DNA from: Neostapfia colusana
Lineage: Eukaryota > Streptophyta > Magnoliopsida > Poales > Poaceae
Assembly: GCA_030760725.1 (NCBI GenBank)
Contig: JASWHV010000019.1
Coordinates: 37,513,944-37,577,943, forward strand
Length of the DNA stretch: 64,000 nucleotides
Direction: 5' to 3'
The position numbers and the translations under genes are program-made. This document shows positions 1-12,417 of this stretch, in pieces (the stretch's first letter is position 1; every line of letters starts with the position of its first letter). The notes under the pieces are model-generated. The model had not been told where the DNA came from, did not search any database, and saw only the letters and a program-made list of their open reading frames with translations.

Positions 1-127
1 AGCAGGGGGGTGATGACTCCCAGCCGCCTACCTACGACAGTACCCCGCAGCAACAACCATCACCGCCGCCTCCGCTTACACTAGCGGATGTGATCGTGCC
101 CCTGGTGGGTAATCGTGAGGAGCAGAC
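1..127 (+). pseudogene. gag N-terminal fragment of element A
   Basis: This stretch matches the region just after the gag start of element D (complement of about 32410-32540), including the proline-rich part. It stops at 127, where a solo LTR is inserted, and resumes at 4142. The five bases CAGAC (123-127) are repeated at 4142-4146 as the insertion's target-site duplication. Confidence 0.88.
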
Positions 128-733
128 TGTAAGGGCCTAAGTTTTTTGGCACATACTCAAGGTGCTCATCACCCCACACACACATCATTTGAAGAAAGTT
201 GATGAACACATTTAAAGAGCAAGTAACCATCATCAACATGATCATTAGAGAACAAACTCACAAAATGCAAAAGTGGCATTTCCCACATGCATCATCTAAG
301 GGCTGGGCATATGAAAAACTCCTACACCTTGCTAGGAATGTCCATGCCAAGTTTCACCCAAATTCAAAACCTTTTTGAGGTCCTTTTGGGTATAGCTAGA
401 AAGAGGGTGGTTTGAACTCAAATTCAAATTCAAACTGTTTTCATCCCATGAATTCAAAAGTGGGAGGCATATTCTTACTCAGCACATTTTTGTGAGCTCA
501 CCCACTATTTCATTCCATTTGGAGTTGATCTTGACATGAGCTATGTTTAGCAAATTCAAACTTTATTTGAATTCCAAACTGAATATGTGCTGAAATTTAG
601 CCAAACCCAACCAAATTTGAATTCTATCCCATGCAAATGGCACAAGGGTAGCTAATTCAAATCCTTGGGGTTAATTTGGTCTCTACTGTTTAGAACAGTG
701 GAGAAAAGTTAATTTCAGGGGTTAAACCCATGG

Positions 734-751
734 GTGGGACCCACATGTCAG
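734..751 (+). promoter_or_regulatory. Promoter-proximal GTGGGACCCACATGTCAG motif
   Basis: The same motif lies at the U3/leader boundary of several unrelated LTRs: 56928-56945 (B 3' LTR), 63046-63062 (LTR E) and, with one change, about 45548-45565 (B 5' LTR). Looser versions occur in A, C and D. It contains the palindrome GTGGGACCCAC, which carries the GTGGGNCC core bound by class I TCP factors (established knowledge). A role in LTR transcription is inferred. Confidence 0.45.
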
Positions 752-2651
752 TCTCTACACCAGTTCAACCGACTGCAGCTACCGAGCTCGGGTACTCGCG
801 CGCGCTGCAGCAGCCACCACGGCGAAGGCGCAATCTGGACAGCAGCTGCTTGCCGCCCCGACCTGCTGAACCGCCTTGCACCCTACTTATCCCCGCGGCC
901 GCCCTGACCGGAGGGAGAACCGAACACTTTCTGCTTCCTCGCATCACAGATGCCACCCTCTCTGCCGATCGCTCGGAGCTGATCGGGGACCGCGATCACA
1001 ACCTCCCCACTCCCTCCAAAGCTACGACAAGGTACTAGGGACTCCCCTTCTCCTTCCCCGTTGCTGGAAATTGGCTTAACTTGAATGATCTCAACTGTAC
1101 CAAGAGCTCTTTTCAGTGAACTGAGTCCACCGCACCTCGGGCTCCCGTGGACAGCCCAACCGGGAGGATTTAACGCCCGAGCTAGCGATGCTCACCCCCG
1201 AGCCACAGCCCGAGTGCTTGATCGCCGGCAATGAATTTCCAGTTTTCCTTTTTCTCGGTACCGACAGACCTTCGGGTGCGGTTCTGTCAGATTCGCACTC
1301 TAGAAAGGGTTAGAGAGTCTCAATCCGTTCCTACAGAGACTAGACTTGATGGCGCACAAGTTGCCTTCGCAACCTTTAGCTTGAGAACCCCTGTACCCGG
1401 CGTGTTTTGAAGCTTGCCGACAGCGGATCCTGCGTGCAGCTTCGGGCGCACGGAGAGACCCACTTTGGGACCCTCCCCAAGCCTTTCCATCGCCATCCCG
1501 AGCTTCACGAGCCACCACTGGTGCTGTAGAGCCGCTTTGCCAGGCGTTTGGCAAGCTAGTACGCCGGGACAACGTCACCGGACTCTTCCCGAGCCGCTGC
1601 ACCGTCGCGGGCTCGGTTAGAGCCAACGTCGATGAGGGGAAACCCTCCCAACATGTTCAGCACACAAAATTAGGGACTAGCGGCGAGTTGGAGCTCGGGA
1701 GCATAACGGACGAGTGAGTTCAGCGACGCTCCGGCGACCCCGGCGGCACTACTGCACGTGTGGCGCGAGGTTGAAGACGGCCGAGCCGGGCCCGCTGTCA
1801 GTGGGAGAAACCCGGGCGGTCTGATCTTCTGTGGGCACGGATCGACTGTGGCAGCGCGGGAATAAAACCTGTGGCCGGTGTGCCATTACTCCAGCGCTCA
1901 ACACGTGTACCCGTGGACCCACCGGTAGATTTGAACTTTTCCCGATTTTCAGATTCCATTCAAACTTCAAATCCTCATAACTTTGGCTAGGAACATCCAA
2001 ATCGAGTAAACCAAATTTTGTTGGATTCAGCTCTCTGAGTACTTTCCAGCAAATCAAGTTTCACTTCATGAAAATCCTTATTTATCCAGTATTAATTCTT
2101 CAATGTTGAAACTGTTTAGAATTTTAACTGGAGAACCCTTTGGAGAAAAATTCTGAAATTTTGCTGGGATGTTCACCAAAATATCCGTGAGCTACCATAG
2201 AAATTTCAGATCCATTTGAGCTCATTTGATCCACCTAATGGTGTGATTAGTAAAACTGTTCCAGAGAAAATGAAAAATGTTCAGAAACATTTTCAGAATT
2301 TCTCTGAAATTGTTTAGCTCATATCTCTAGCTAGGAACCTTCAAATTAAGTGAAACCAACTCCATTAGAACCCTATGAAAATCTAGTTTTCAAAAAGTCA
2401 TAGCTTGCCCTATGAAAATCCCTAGAACACCATAAGAGCTCCAATTAAGGTCAAGTACATAATTATTTATGGAGAGCTCACACGAGCTTTGCTGCAATAA
2501 AACTTGGCCAAATCTCTGTTTAGGTTGTAACCAAACAACAGTAAAAATTTAAGAGTCATTGGGTCTGTCTAGTGAGACTTATAATCTTCACAAGTTTAAA
2601 TTCAATTACAATGCATATAAATTGACACATATTTATATTTCTCATATGTAG

Positions 2652-3912
2652 TCGCTAAGGTTGAGGAGGAACCCGAAGTCTTAGACTTTGTTACTCCGGA
2701 AGAGCAGCTAGCCTACGACCAAGAGCAGCAAGGCAAGCTCTGGTTTGCATTAACCCTTTTCCAAATTTTTACTGTTTTGAGAACTTACTTGAGTACCATT
2801 AATTCTTGCATTAGAGTCTTGTTTGAAAACCCAAATGCATAGCCAAGAAAACCATGGGTTGGGGTTAGGATCGAAAACCCCGTTAGCCACTGCAATTCTA
2901 AGATAGTGTAGGATTCGGTACAAGTCAAATAGTTGGAACTACTCACGAGGATAGGCTAGAGGCACTCGACTCGGGTAGAGATAGCACATGATTCACATGG
3001 CCAGGAAAATGAGACCGAGCGGAGAGTAAGGGCAGCAGGAATTTGGGGCCTGGGTGCTATAGCTCCGCTTGTGTCGATTGAAGACCGAGCCGTGTGCGGG
3101 CCTGTTGAACAAGCTAGAACAGTACCGAAGACCTACCGGCTATATGGGAACCGGGAAACCGATGTAACTCGGGTAGCTGGGTGTTGAGGCATAGTTGGTC
3201 GTTCAGAGGGTAGGTTGAGAGCTCGAGGTGTAAATCAGCGGGCGGCACTGAGATGCGCGTGCAGAGACCTCTTGCTCGGAACGATTGACTGGTTCAACAT
3301 TTGGCTGACGGCTGAAAGGTGGTTGCGTACGACGTCCGTGATGGTTGCTGTAGGCAACATCGAGTACGGACATACGTGACGGGTCATTCGGGTAACCCTG
3401 TAGGTATAAATCGATTATAATCACCGTCCCTCGCGGTCAGTGAGTACCACTTGTTCACTGTACCGTGACGTAGAAAGAACAGGCTAGTTACATGTTAAAA
3501 TGTTGCTGATTGAAAGATGGACTTTGATTGTTAATGATTTGCTGTAGTCTAGAGCTAATTAAAGTTCCTTTCAACTTTGGGCAAAGTACATGAGAGAAAT
3601 GCGTTTCTTGTTTGATTGCGGCTCTCTCATGTGCCTTAACGTAAGGTTCTCCACAACCTGCTGCTAAAACTTGAAAGTAAGGTTCCAATAATTAGGCGAG
3701 TCCTTTGCAACTTATTTTACCTCATGTACCTATCACCCCTCATGTAGAAGTTTCATGTTTAGGAGAGACGGGTCAGTCTTGCTGAGCCTTCGTGCTCACT
3801 GCTTGTATTTGAAGCTTTTGCAGAGTTCTATGAGGAAGGGACTCCCAATGAGGAGACGGAACCCCAGGAGGGGAACCCCGTCGAGTGGGAGTCGTGCACG
3901 CCGACGTGTTAG
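2652..3912 (+). CDS. Putative spliced LTR mini-ORF in the solo LTR (exons 2652-2732 and 3824-3912)
   Basis: Exon-like block one follows ATGTAG and ends CAAG before GCAAGC (GC donor at 2733). Block two follows TTTTGCAG and runs to a TAG at 3910-3912. Joining them keeps one open frame. The peptide is acidic and resembles the copies in the other LTR families. The upstream exon carrying the start codon was not identified. The gene model is inference; the conservation of frame and splice sites is visible in the sequence. Confidence 0.42.
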
Positions 3913-4146
3913 TGTGTGTGCATGCTAGTGGGGACACGTTCACGGGCTGAACGTGAACTCAATGCATAGTCTACGCCCATGAGTGTAGACTGAACATATT
4001 TTGTTGTACACATGTTCAGAAACCTTCTTATGTAATAAAACTTTGCTTGCGCTTTGTACCTTTGATGTGTGTTATCCGGTGCTGTGCAACGCAGCACCCC
4101 TCAGTGTGATCCTGGCTCGACAAGACCGTGGGGTCGTGTCACAGAC

Positions 4147-7100
4147 CGATCTGCTCCGCACGATCGTGCAAAATACGTCCCATGCGGGGGGCGTCAAAAG
4201 AGGGGGCCTCGGAGCCCCACATTGTGACGTACTCGGACTTCATGAGTACGCACCCTCCGGTGTTCACCGAAGCGGCAGAACCCCTGGACGCCAACAACTG
4301 GCTGCGGACAATTGAGTCCAAGTTCGGGCTGCCCCAATGCACGGAGCGGCAGAAGACTCTCTTCGCAGGGCAGCAGCTTCACGGTGCCGCTGGTGCGTGG
4401 TAAGCGAACTATGTCGCCTCACTGCTGGCTGGCCACGCCGTGGAGTGGGAGGAATTCCAGGAGGCGTTCCGTGCCTACCATAGCCCTCCGGGGATAATGA
4501 AGCGGAAGTTCCAAGAGTTCTTGGAGCTGAAGAAGGGCGGGAGGAGTGCCCACGACTACTCCCGTGCCTTCAACCATCTGGTGCAGTATGCGTCGGATTA
4601 TGTCTCCACCGAGAAGAAGAAGCGAGAGCATTTCTTTCGGGGGTTAAATCCCGAAATGAAGACAAATCTCGTGCAATGCAATCGCGGCACGTTGAATGAT
4701 CTTGTCAACGCCGCAATCATGCAAGAAGATGCTCAGCGGAAATTGGCGGCTGAGCAGTGAAAGTGCAGCGCTCCACCCAGCAGTGGGGTTGGAGATCCTC
4801 AAAAATACTGCATGATGTATCGGACACCATCCGGTCAGCAGTGGCATCCATCGGCGCGACCTCAGCAGTTCGGGGGTCGTTCTTTCCAGCTACCTCCGTT
4901 CCCACCGCTGATGCCACCACCACGACCGCAACAGCAGCAGCAGATGGTACCCCGGGCATTTCCACAGCCACAATGTGCCCCGGGTTTCCGTCCGCCGATC
5001 AGCGGAGGGCCGCCTCGCTACACCTGCTACACGTGTGGCCAGGCGGGCCACTTCTTGAAGGACTGTCCCCAGGGGCAGCAGAGCAGCGGGCAAGCCCAAT
5101 ATCAGAGCGGTGCTCGACGCTGACCTCCGGTCAAGAAGGTTGGTCAGCAAACCGGGGGCGTTCGCAACCTCGACAATGAGTACGCCCCGGAGGGAGAAAA
5201 CATGCTGGCGGGTATGTTTACTCTCAATGATCAAGAAATCATCATATTATTTGATTCTGGTGCAACCCACAACTTCATAAGTGCATCATATGTGGTCAAG
5301 CATCAACAGGGAGCCTTTCTAACCGAGTGCTCTTATATGATATGCCCACCGGGAGGAAAGATTTCAGCAACTATGATGATTTCGAAAGCACCACTGTGCT
5401 TAGGTGGGAAGATATATCCCACTACTATGATTATTCTTGAGGGGCAGAAGACTGATGCAATCTTAGGGATGTCATGGCTAAGTCACTATGGCGCTGTCCT
5501 AGAAACCTTATCATGGACGGTTCACCTCAACTCCCCACTACACCGTCCCCAGTCCCTCATACTTGACAATCCAGTTCCGGAAGTTTCAGCCGCTTATAAT
5601 ACTGAAGCTTCCAAGTTAGAGGATATCCCTGTAGTACGAGAGTATCCCGACGTGTTCCTGGATGATCTCCCGGGCATGACACCTGAACGGGATGTGGAGT
5701 TCAAGATTGAACTTGCACCTGGGACTACTCCCATATCACGGAGACCATACAAAATGGCTCCAAACGAGCTGGCTGAATTAAAAGAACAGCTCAATGATTT
5801 GTTGAGCAAGGGTTTCATTAGGCCGAGTTCCTCGCCTTGGGGATGCTCGGCGCTGTTTGTAAAGAAGAAGGATGAAACCTTGAGGCTGTGTGTGGATTAC
5901 CGACCGCTCAACGCCGTCACCATCAAGAACAAATACCCACTGCCCCGTATTGACATCCTGTTTGATCAGCTTGTGGGTGCAAGTGTGTTCTCGATGATGG
6001 ACCTTTGCTCCGGTTATCATCAAATAAAAATCCGGGCGGAGGATATCCCGAAGACGGCCTTCTCGACGAGATATGGCTTATACGGATATCTCGTCAGGTC
6101 TTTTGGTCTCACCAATGCTCCGGCACATTTCATGTACCTCATGAACTCAGTGTTCATGCCGGAGCTAGACAAGTTCGTTGTGGTGTTCATTGATGATATC
6201 TTGGTTTTCTCCAAGACGGAAGCAGAACACGCCGAACACTTGAGAATCGTTCTTCAATGATTGTGGGACCATAAGCTCTATGCCAAGTTCAGCAAATGTG
6301 AATTTTTGATCAGCCAAGTACCATTTTTGGGACATATCATCTCAGCGGAAGGTATTGCGGTTGACCCAAGCAAAATTGAGCAAGTGCTAAAATGGAAAGC
6401 CCCCACCTCTGTCCATGAAGTCAGAAGCTTCCTCAGTTTAGCGGGATATTACCGGAGATTCATTCCAAGCTTCTCCAAGCTTGCTAAGCCGATGACAGAG
6501 TTACTGAAAAGGGAACAAAGTATGTTTGGAACTCAGCATGTGAAGGAATGTTCCAAGCATTGGTGAAGCATCTCACAACAGCCGCGGTCTTAGCTCAACC
6601 GGATACGACCAAGCCCTTTGACGTGTATTGTGATGTGTCCAGTATCGGGCTCGGCTGCGTGCTGATGCAAGAAAGACGTGTGGTCGCATATGGCTAACGC
6701 CAACTTTGAAACCATGAGAAGCACTATCCGACTCATGATCTTGCGCTTGCTGCCGTGGTTTTGGCACTAAAAATGTGGAGGCACAATCTCCTGGGGAATT
6801 TAGTGCATCTCTACACCGACCACAAGAGCTTGAAGTATATTTTCACCCAGAAGGAGGTGAATATGAGGCAAAGGAGGTGGTTATAACTAATCAAAGATTA
6901 TGAGATTGAGATTCATGACCACCCCGGCAAGGCGAATGTGGTTGCCGACGCGTTGAATCAGAAATCACATGTCCATTTACACCGGTGGAGGAGGAAGAGC
7001 CGAGTTTATACTTGGTTCCTTATGGATCACTCTACAACCTTGCTCTCATCCCTACCATTAGGGAGTATATCATTGCAGCTCAAAAAGTTGACGAGGGCAT

Positions 7101-8495
7101 GGCACATCTCTGGAGATGGATAGACAACGGGGAAATTAAATGTTTTCAGAAGGATGATGAGGGGACGCTGTGGTTCAATGACCGCATAGTCGTACCCCGG
7201 AATATGGCGTTGAGGAAGAAGATCCTCGATGAAGCTCACTTGTCTAAATTTTCCATTCATAAGGGAAGCAACAAAATGTACCAAGATTTAAAAAGAAAAT
7301 TTCTGTGGACACAGATGAAGCGGGAAGTGGCTAAATACGTATCGAGTGTGATACGTGTAGACGAGTGAAAGCGGATCAGATGAAGAAATCAGGGCTGTTG
7401 CAACCCCTGAAATTTTCAGCATGGAAGTGGGAAGATGTGAGCATGGATTTCATTGTGGGATTACCCCTGACTTCCAACAAGCATGATTCCATTTGGGTAA
7501 TCGTTGACCGGCTAACCAAGTCGGCTCACTTCATTCCCGTGCATACACATTGCCATGCCAGCAAATATGTGGAGTTGTACATTGCAAGGATTCTATGCTT
7601 ACATGGGGTACCCAAGACCATAATCTCAGATCGGGGTGCACTATTTGTATCTCATTTCTGGGAGCAGTTGCACGCTGCATTGGGTACTAAGCTGATTAGA
7701 AGCTCCGCCTATCACCCTTAGACAGATGGGCAAACTGAGATGGTGAACCAAGTATTAGAAGACATGTTGAGAGTGTGTACCATCCACCATGGTAGAAACT
7801 TGGATGATCATCTACCGTTGGCAGAATTCTCGTACAACAATCGCTATCAGGCGAGTATCAAGATGGCACCATATGAGGCTGTCTACGTTCGCAAATGCCA
7901 CACCCCATTGAACTGGTGCGAGTCCGGTGAAAGGGTCACGTTCGGGGTTGATGTGGTGAATGACACCGAAGAGCACGTTCGGATGATTCAAGCCAACTTG
8001 AACGCCGCCCAATCCCGATAGAAAAGTTACGCTGATAAGAGGCGTAGGCCGCTATATATGGATGTCGGGGAACATGTGTACCTCTGTGTATCTCCGATGA
8101 AAGGCGTGCACCGATTCGGCATAAAGGGGAAGCTCGCTCCCTGATTTATTGGACCCTATGTTATCACCGAGAAATGTGGACCAGTGACGTATAGACTGGA
8201 GCTACCGGCATCTCTCACTGGTGTTCACGATGTTTTCCATGTTTCAAAACTACGGAAATGTCTAAAGTATACGGCTGCCGTTCCCACCGAAGATATTGGT
8301 GAGTTGCAATTGGATTTGACGTATGATGAATATCCGGTGGCAATTCTTGATGAGAAGGCTTGGACCACGCGTAACCGAACGCTGTGGTTCTACAAGGTAC
8401 TGTGGAGAAACCACACCGCTGAAGAAGCGACATGGGAGAGCGAGGAGTTCCTTCGCTCAAACTACCTGGACTTCATGGCGTCTCATCACGGGTAA
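4147..8495 (+). pseudogene. gag-pol of element A, broken at many points
   Basis: Recognisable in order: capsid-like gag, CCHC zinc knuckle (about 5027-5068), protease with DSGATHNF (about 5250), reverse transcriptase with YRPLNAVTIKNKYPLPRID and FIDDILVFSK, RNase H, integrase and a C-terminal chromodomain (about 8340-8490). Nonsense codons include 4401-4403, 4758-4760, 5121-5123, 6258-6260, near 6697 and 6886, 7719-7721, 8019-8021 and about 8143. Frameshifts lie near 6515 and 7345. Several stops are what C-to-T change would produce (CGA to TGA, CAG to TAG), as expected for methylated DNA decaying by deamination. The longest uninterrupted stretch (5202-6260) covers protease and most of the reverse transcriptase. 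Confidence 0.93.
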
Positions 8496-8526
8496 TCTCC
8501 TCTTACATCGTCGTCTCTTCTTTTGT

Positions 8527-8561
8527 AATCTCGGGACGAGATTCTTTTAAGGGGGGAGGGA
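8527..8561 (+). promoter_or_regulatory. Conserved hairpin (8527-8543) and polypurine tract (8549-8561) of element A
   Basis: AATCTCG-GGA-CGAGATT is a perfect 7-bp inverted repeat. Five bases later comes the purine run AAGGGGGGAGGGA that touches the 3' LTR. The purine run is the expected primer for plus-strand DNA synthesis. The hairpin is identical at the same place in elements B and C. Confidence 0.8.
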
Positions 8562-10948
8562 TGTAAAAGCCCAAGAATTGACTTGCAAAAAGTGTTCATT
8601 TCATCACCTCACAACACCACAGCTCATTTGGTGGATAGCTCATGAACACTTGTGAAGAGCAAGTAAACACCATAAAGAGGGTGATTAGAGGGGAAAGCCA
8701 TAACTTCAAAAAAATAGAGTCATACACATAAACATGAGAGGTTGACCTTACCCCTAGACCTTAAATATTCTTGGGAAGGTTCAGGCCAAGTTTCATACAA
8801 ATCCAAGCCTTTTTGAGGCAATATTGGAGACATTTGAAAAAGGGGCCAATTTGAATACAAATTCAAATTGCAGCCACCTTCAGCACTTGAATTCAAAAGT
8901 TGACTCCTTATTCAAACTCAGCACATGTTTTTGAGTTAGTCCACCAATTTTCATCCCCATTGAAGTTCATCTTGTAGGGAGTTAAATTTGCAATAATTCA
9001 AACTGAATTTGAATTTCAAATTCAAATGTGAAGCAAATTCAGCCAAACTAATTTCATTTTGGTGAATTCAAATTTACTCAATGACTTGGTGGCTAAGCTT
9101 ACCCTTTAAGAGTGAGTAGATGGGATATTTGCAGCAAAATTGGAAAAAAGATTTAGAGGGGAGGGAGACCCACTAGTCAGAAGACTTTCCACTGAAGTCT
9201 TCTGTTTCTTTCACCCGAACACAGGGCGCGTGCGTGCCAGCTCCCGAGTGACGGCGCCCAACCGCCTCGCCTCTGGGCCACCTCCTGTTCTGGGGCTGAG
9301 GACGCCGTGTGCAGCACTTGAGGGACACGCCGGTCCACGTGAACCTCCCTCACCCTCTCCAGCCTGCCTCGCAAACAACCGAAGCAAAACACCTCACCGG
9401 CCGCTCTCCTCGGGTCCTAGGTGCGCCGCCGATCTAAGCGTTCTCGTGACCGACGATCAACAGCAACTAGACGCGCCAGGGGTTGCTCGAACTCACAGTG
9501 AAAACCCTACCCCTTTTCGTGCCCTGTCGGGGGATAATTTCCCCATTTATTCCTCGGTGTTCAAAGAACCGAGCTAGCCAAGAATCCAACAATCGTGGTG
9601 ATCGGTCCACCACCGTGTGTGCCAAGATAACCACATGTTCTACACGTCCCCACGGCCACCTAGGATCAAATACCATCAGAAACCATCAAGTTTTGGCGCT
9701 GCTATTCGAGTTTTTCGAGTATCCGCCATTTTAGCCCTAGGTCGACGGTGAGGTCCTAGCTCTGGCCGTTTCCATGGCAAACCAAGTTCATTTTCATGCT
9801 CAGCATGCCACCGCGGAGCTGTAGGAGCAAACCGTTCCAAAAATATAGCCCTTGGTAGCTTGGGCGACATCACCGGAGTGGGGATCGCCGCTGTCCCCGT
9901 CGCGAGCGTGGTTCCGGCCATCGCCGAGCTTCGGTAGGTGCACCAACATGTTCCCCGAGCAAATTTGGGCACATGCGGCAAAATCCTTCGAAGTTCGTGT
10001 GGTAAATGGCCGGTGGCGAGCTCTCCGGTGAAGCGCCGCTGCGGGAATCGCGGGTTGTCGTGAGGAAGACGAAGGGGGGGACGGGTCCACCGGTCAGTCG
10101 CTGTTTTCCAGCGGGGATCCGTTTTGCGGCCGGGATCAAGTGTGGAAGCGTGGGTAAATCCTCGTGGGCCGTGGTGTGGCCGCGATCTCAGTGGGCCGGT
10201 TTAAAGAGTGGGGCCCACAAACCGAGTTTAAACATTTCTAGGATTTTCAGTTTTGGTTCAAACTTCAACTAGCTATAACTTTTGCTAGGAAGCTCCAAAT
10301 TTAGTGAACTAAATTTTGCTGGATTCAGATTTTTGAGTAATTTCCAGCAAAACAAATTTCAGCTCATGAAACCTATTAGTTTTCCAGAATTAATTCCCTA
10401 AATTTTAAACTGTTGGGAATTTTATCTGCAGAATTCCTTTGTGAAAAATTCTGAAATTTGGCTGGGATGTTCATTTGAAATTCCATGAGTCATAGGAAAA
10501 AATTCATATCCATCCAAGTTCATCAATTCCCCCAAATGGTGTGATTAAGTGAACTGCCCTGAGAAAATAGAAAAAATGTACAGAAACATTTTTCAGATTT
10601 TCTCAAATATTGTTTAGGGCATAACTTCCTCTAGGATTTTCAAATGACATGAAACCAATTCCATTAGAACCATTTCAACTTCTAGTTTCCAGAAAGTAAT
10701 GGTTAGAGCCATGAAAATCCCTGGAAATCCTTAGAAGCTCTAGTAATGACCAAATAGACTTTTATTTGTACAGAGCTCAAATGAACTTTGTTTCAAATGA
10801 AACTTGGTCAAGTTTCTGGCTAGAACCCTAACAAGCCACCATAAAAATTTCAAAGCCAAAGGGGTGGGATAGCTAGAGTTATGGTATTTACATATTCAGT
10901 TCCAAACATTGCATTTAAATTTACATATAGTATAATGCTTCCATGTAG

Positions 10949-12155
10949 TTGCTGAAGGCGAAGAAACTGCGGAAGTGCTAGACTTTCTCCTTCCGGACGA
11001 AGCACTAACCACTAACCAGCAGTAACAAGTCAAGCCCTGGTTTACATTAACAAGTTTTACCAATTTTTGCGTTATGTATACTTAGCATGAGGTATGTATA
11101 TGCATTAGGTGTAGGATGGATGAAACCCCAATTGCATAACCAGATTATTCCTACAAGAGTGAGGGTAGTGTCTAAGTCCTCGAGTAGTCAGGCTATGGTT
11201 AATGTTCATAGAACTTTGGTACAAGTCGAGTAGATGGAATCTACTCGCGAGTATAGGTGTCGGGACACACGGGATTGGTTCGAGTGATGTGAGATCACTT
11301 TAGTAAGAAAATGAGACTTGTCAGGGGCTAGGGCGCAGCAAGAGAAAGTCTTGTGGGCGGAGCCCTGTCCGTGTCGATTGAGGACCGATCCGTGTGCGGC
11401 CCCGCTGAACAAGTATTGAACGTACCGAAGGCATATCGGATATATGGGCCGCGATAAACTGATGTAACCTATACCTCAGGGCGTCGAGGAATAACGCACC
11501 GATTTATAGGTGTAGGTTGAGGGCAGCAAGGTGGAAATCCGCTAACGGGCATAGGGAGATGCTCCGTGTAGGGAACCTCCTGTCCATTTGGGTGCGACCA
11601 GTTCGACGTTTGGGCTGTTTGGTGAAAGGTTGTCCTGTACGACAAGGGGTGAGCATGCTGTGTGCAGCTCCGCGTGTGGGCGTACGTGACGTGCTACTCG
11701 GGTATCCCTGCAGGTGTATATCGAGTCGATTCGCTGTCCCTCACGGTTATGAGTACCGCTTGTTCAGTGAGTCATGACGTAGGTTAATATATGAAATGTA
11801 TGATTCATTATTGCTGTGATGATTAACTTGTGTTGTTACATGTGTGCCAACAAATATTGCTCACTAAATTTCAGATTTCATGAACTGTTAACTTGAGGCT
11901 AAAAGATGAATTAAGGATGAACTTGTAGGCGTGTCTTTTGCTGCAACGTGCCATCCTATATTTGTTATGACCTGCATATAGAGTTTCATGTGTAGGTGAG
12001 TCGGTTAAGTCTTGTTGAGCCATCGTGCTCATGGTTGCTGCTATAAGTGTTTTTCAGGTGAGGATTACCCCATGGACTCGGGGTACGAGTCCACCGGCGA
12101 GGGCTACCCTCCGTCGGGGACCACGGCTGAGTGGGAGCTGTACACGCCGCGCTGA
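10949..12155 (+). pseudogene. Decayed LTR mini-ORF in A 3' LTR
   Basis: Block one (from 10949 after ATGTAG) is similar to the copies in element D but has gained an in-frame TAA (CAGCAGTAA). Its donor reads CAAGTCAAGC instead of CAAGGCAAGC, so the GC splice site is lost. Block two (12058-12155 after TTTTTCAG) is open to its TGA. This copy is broken while both element D copies are open. Confidence 0.4.
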
Positions 12156-12355
12156 GCTGAGGAGTGCAGCTAGTGTGGGTTGCCCATAGGGCTGGGCAAC
12201 CGACTTTTGCTAGATACACGGGCGTGAGTTGTATAAACTTAGCTTCCGCTGTTGTAATCTCAATACTTAGTGTGTAACTGAAGTCTTGTACTATTCTGTA
12301 CATATTCAGTTGGTTTCTATGTAATATAATGTCGCCCTTATGATGTTTGCTGTCG

Positions 12356-12376
12356 GGTGTCGCATCGTGCGGCACC
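12356..12376 (+). promoter_or_regulatory. LTR-terminal hairpin, A family
   Basis: The stem GGTGTCGCA pairs with TGCGGCACC (one G-T wobble) around the loop TCG, about 40 bases before the LTR end. Equivalent hairpins occur in all LTR families here, with compensating base changes. Confidence 0.55.
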
Positions 12377-12417
12377 ACCCTCTGAGATCCTAAGCATACG
12401 GACTCCGGTCCGCCACA

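Larger units (their letters stand above)
128..4141 (+). mobile_element. Solo LTR (4014 bp) of the element B family
   Basis: It begins TGTAAGGGCC and ends GTGTCA, as do the two LTRs of element B (44941 and 56321). It is flanked by perfect 5-bp duplications CAGAC (123-127 and 4142-4146) and has no internal region, so it is a solo LTR left by LTR-LTR recombination. It is clearly diverged from the element B LTRs, so it is older. Along its length are an A/T-rich U3, a GC-rich leader-like block (about 730-1080), two exon-like coding blocks (2652-2732 and 3824-3912), a polyadenylation-like AATAAAA near 4035 and a hairpin at 4078-4098. Confidence 0.93.
1..12417 (+). mobile_element. Element A: old Ty3/gypsy chromovirus (Tekay/Del type), 5' part outside window
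   Basis: Seen: gag start fragment at 1-127, a nested solo LTR at 128-4141, the rest of gag-pol to 8495, a polypurine tract at 8549-8561 and a 3' LTR from 8562 (TGTAAAAGCCC) to 12417 (CCACA). The domain order gag, protease, reverse transcriptase, RNase H, integrase, chromodomain is that of plant chromoviruses. Element D on the other strand has the same LTR start, LTR end and coding sequence, so the two are one family. The coding region has many stops and frameshifts, so the copy is inactive. The five bases after the LTR (CTGCA) may be the target-site duplication, but the partner lies outside the window. Confidence 0.9.
8562..12417 (+). repeat. 3' LTR of element A (3856 bp)
   Basis: It starts TGTAAAAGCCC directly after the polypurine tract and ends CCGGTCCGCCACA. 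It matches the LTRs of element D on the other strand (37301 downward, and 26500). It holds an A/T-rich U3, a GC-rich block (about 9140-10170), two exon-like blocks, an AATATAA-type stretch near 12323 and a terminal hairpin at 12356-12376. Confidence 0.9.

Noticed and set aside
730..1038. 102-codon frame in the solo LTR leader block
   Set aside because: Same GC-rich block as in other LTRs, composition-driven, not conserved in frame. The block may still contain a noncoding first exon.
4001..4100. Possible tRNA gene near the LTR end because of the strong hairpin
   Set aside because: Only one hairpin is present, with no T-arm or A/B box. It is the LTR-terminal hairpin found in all families.
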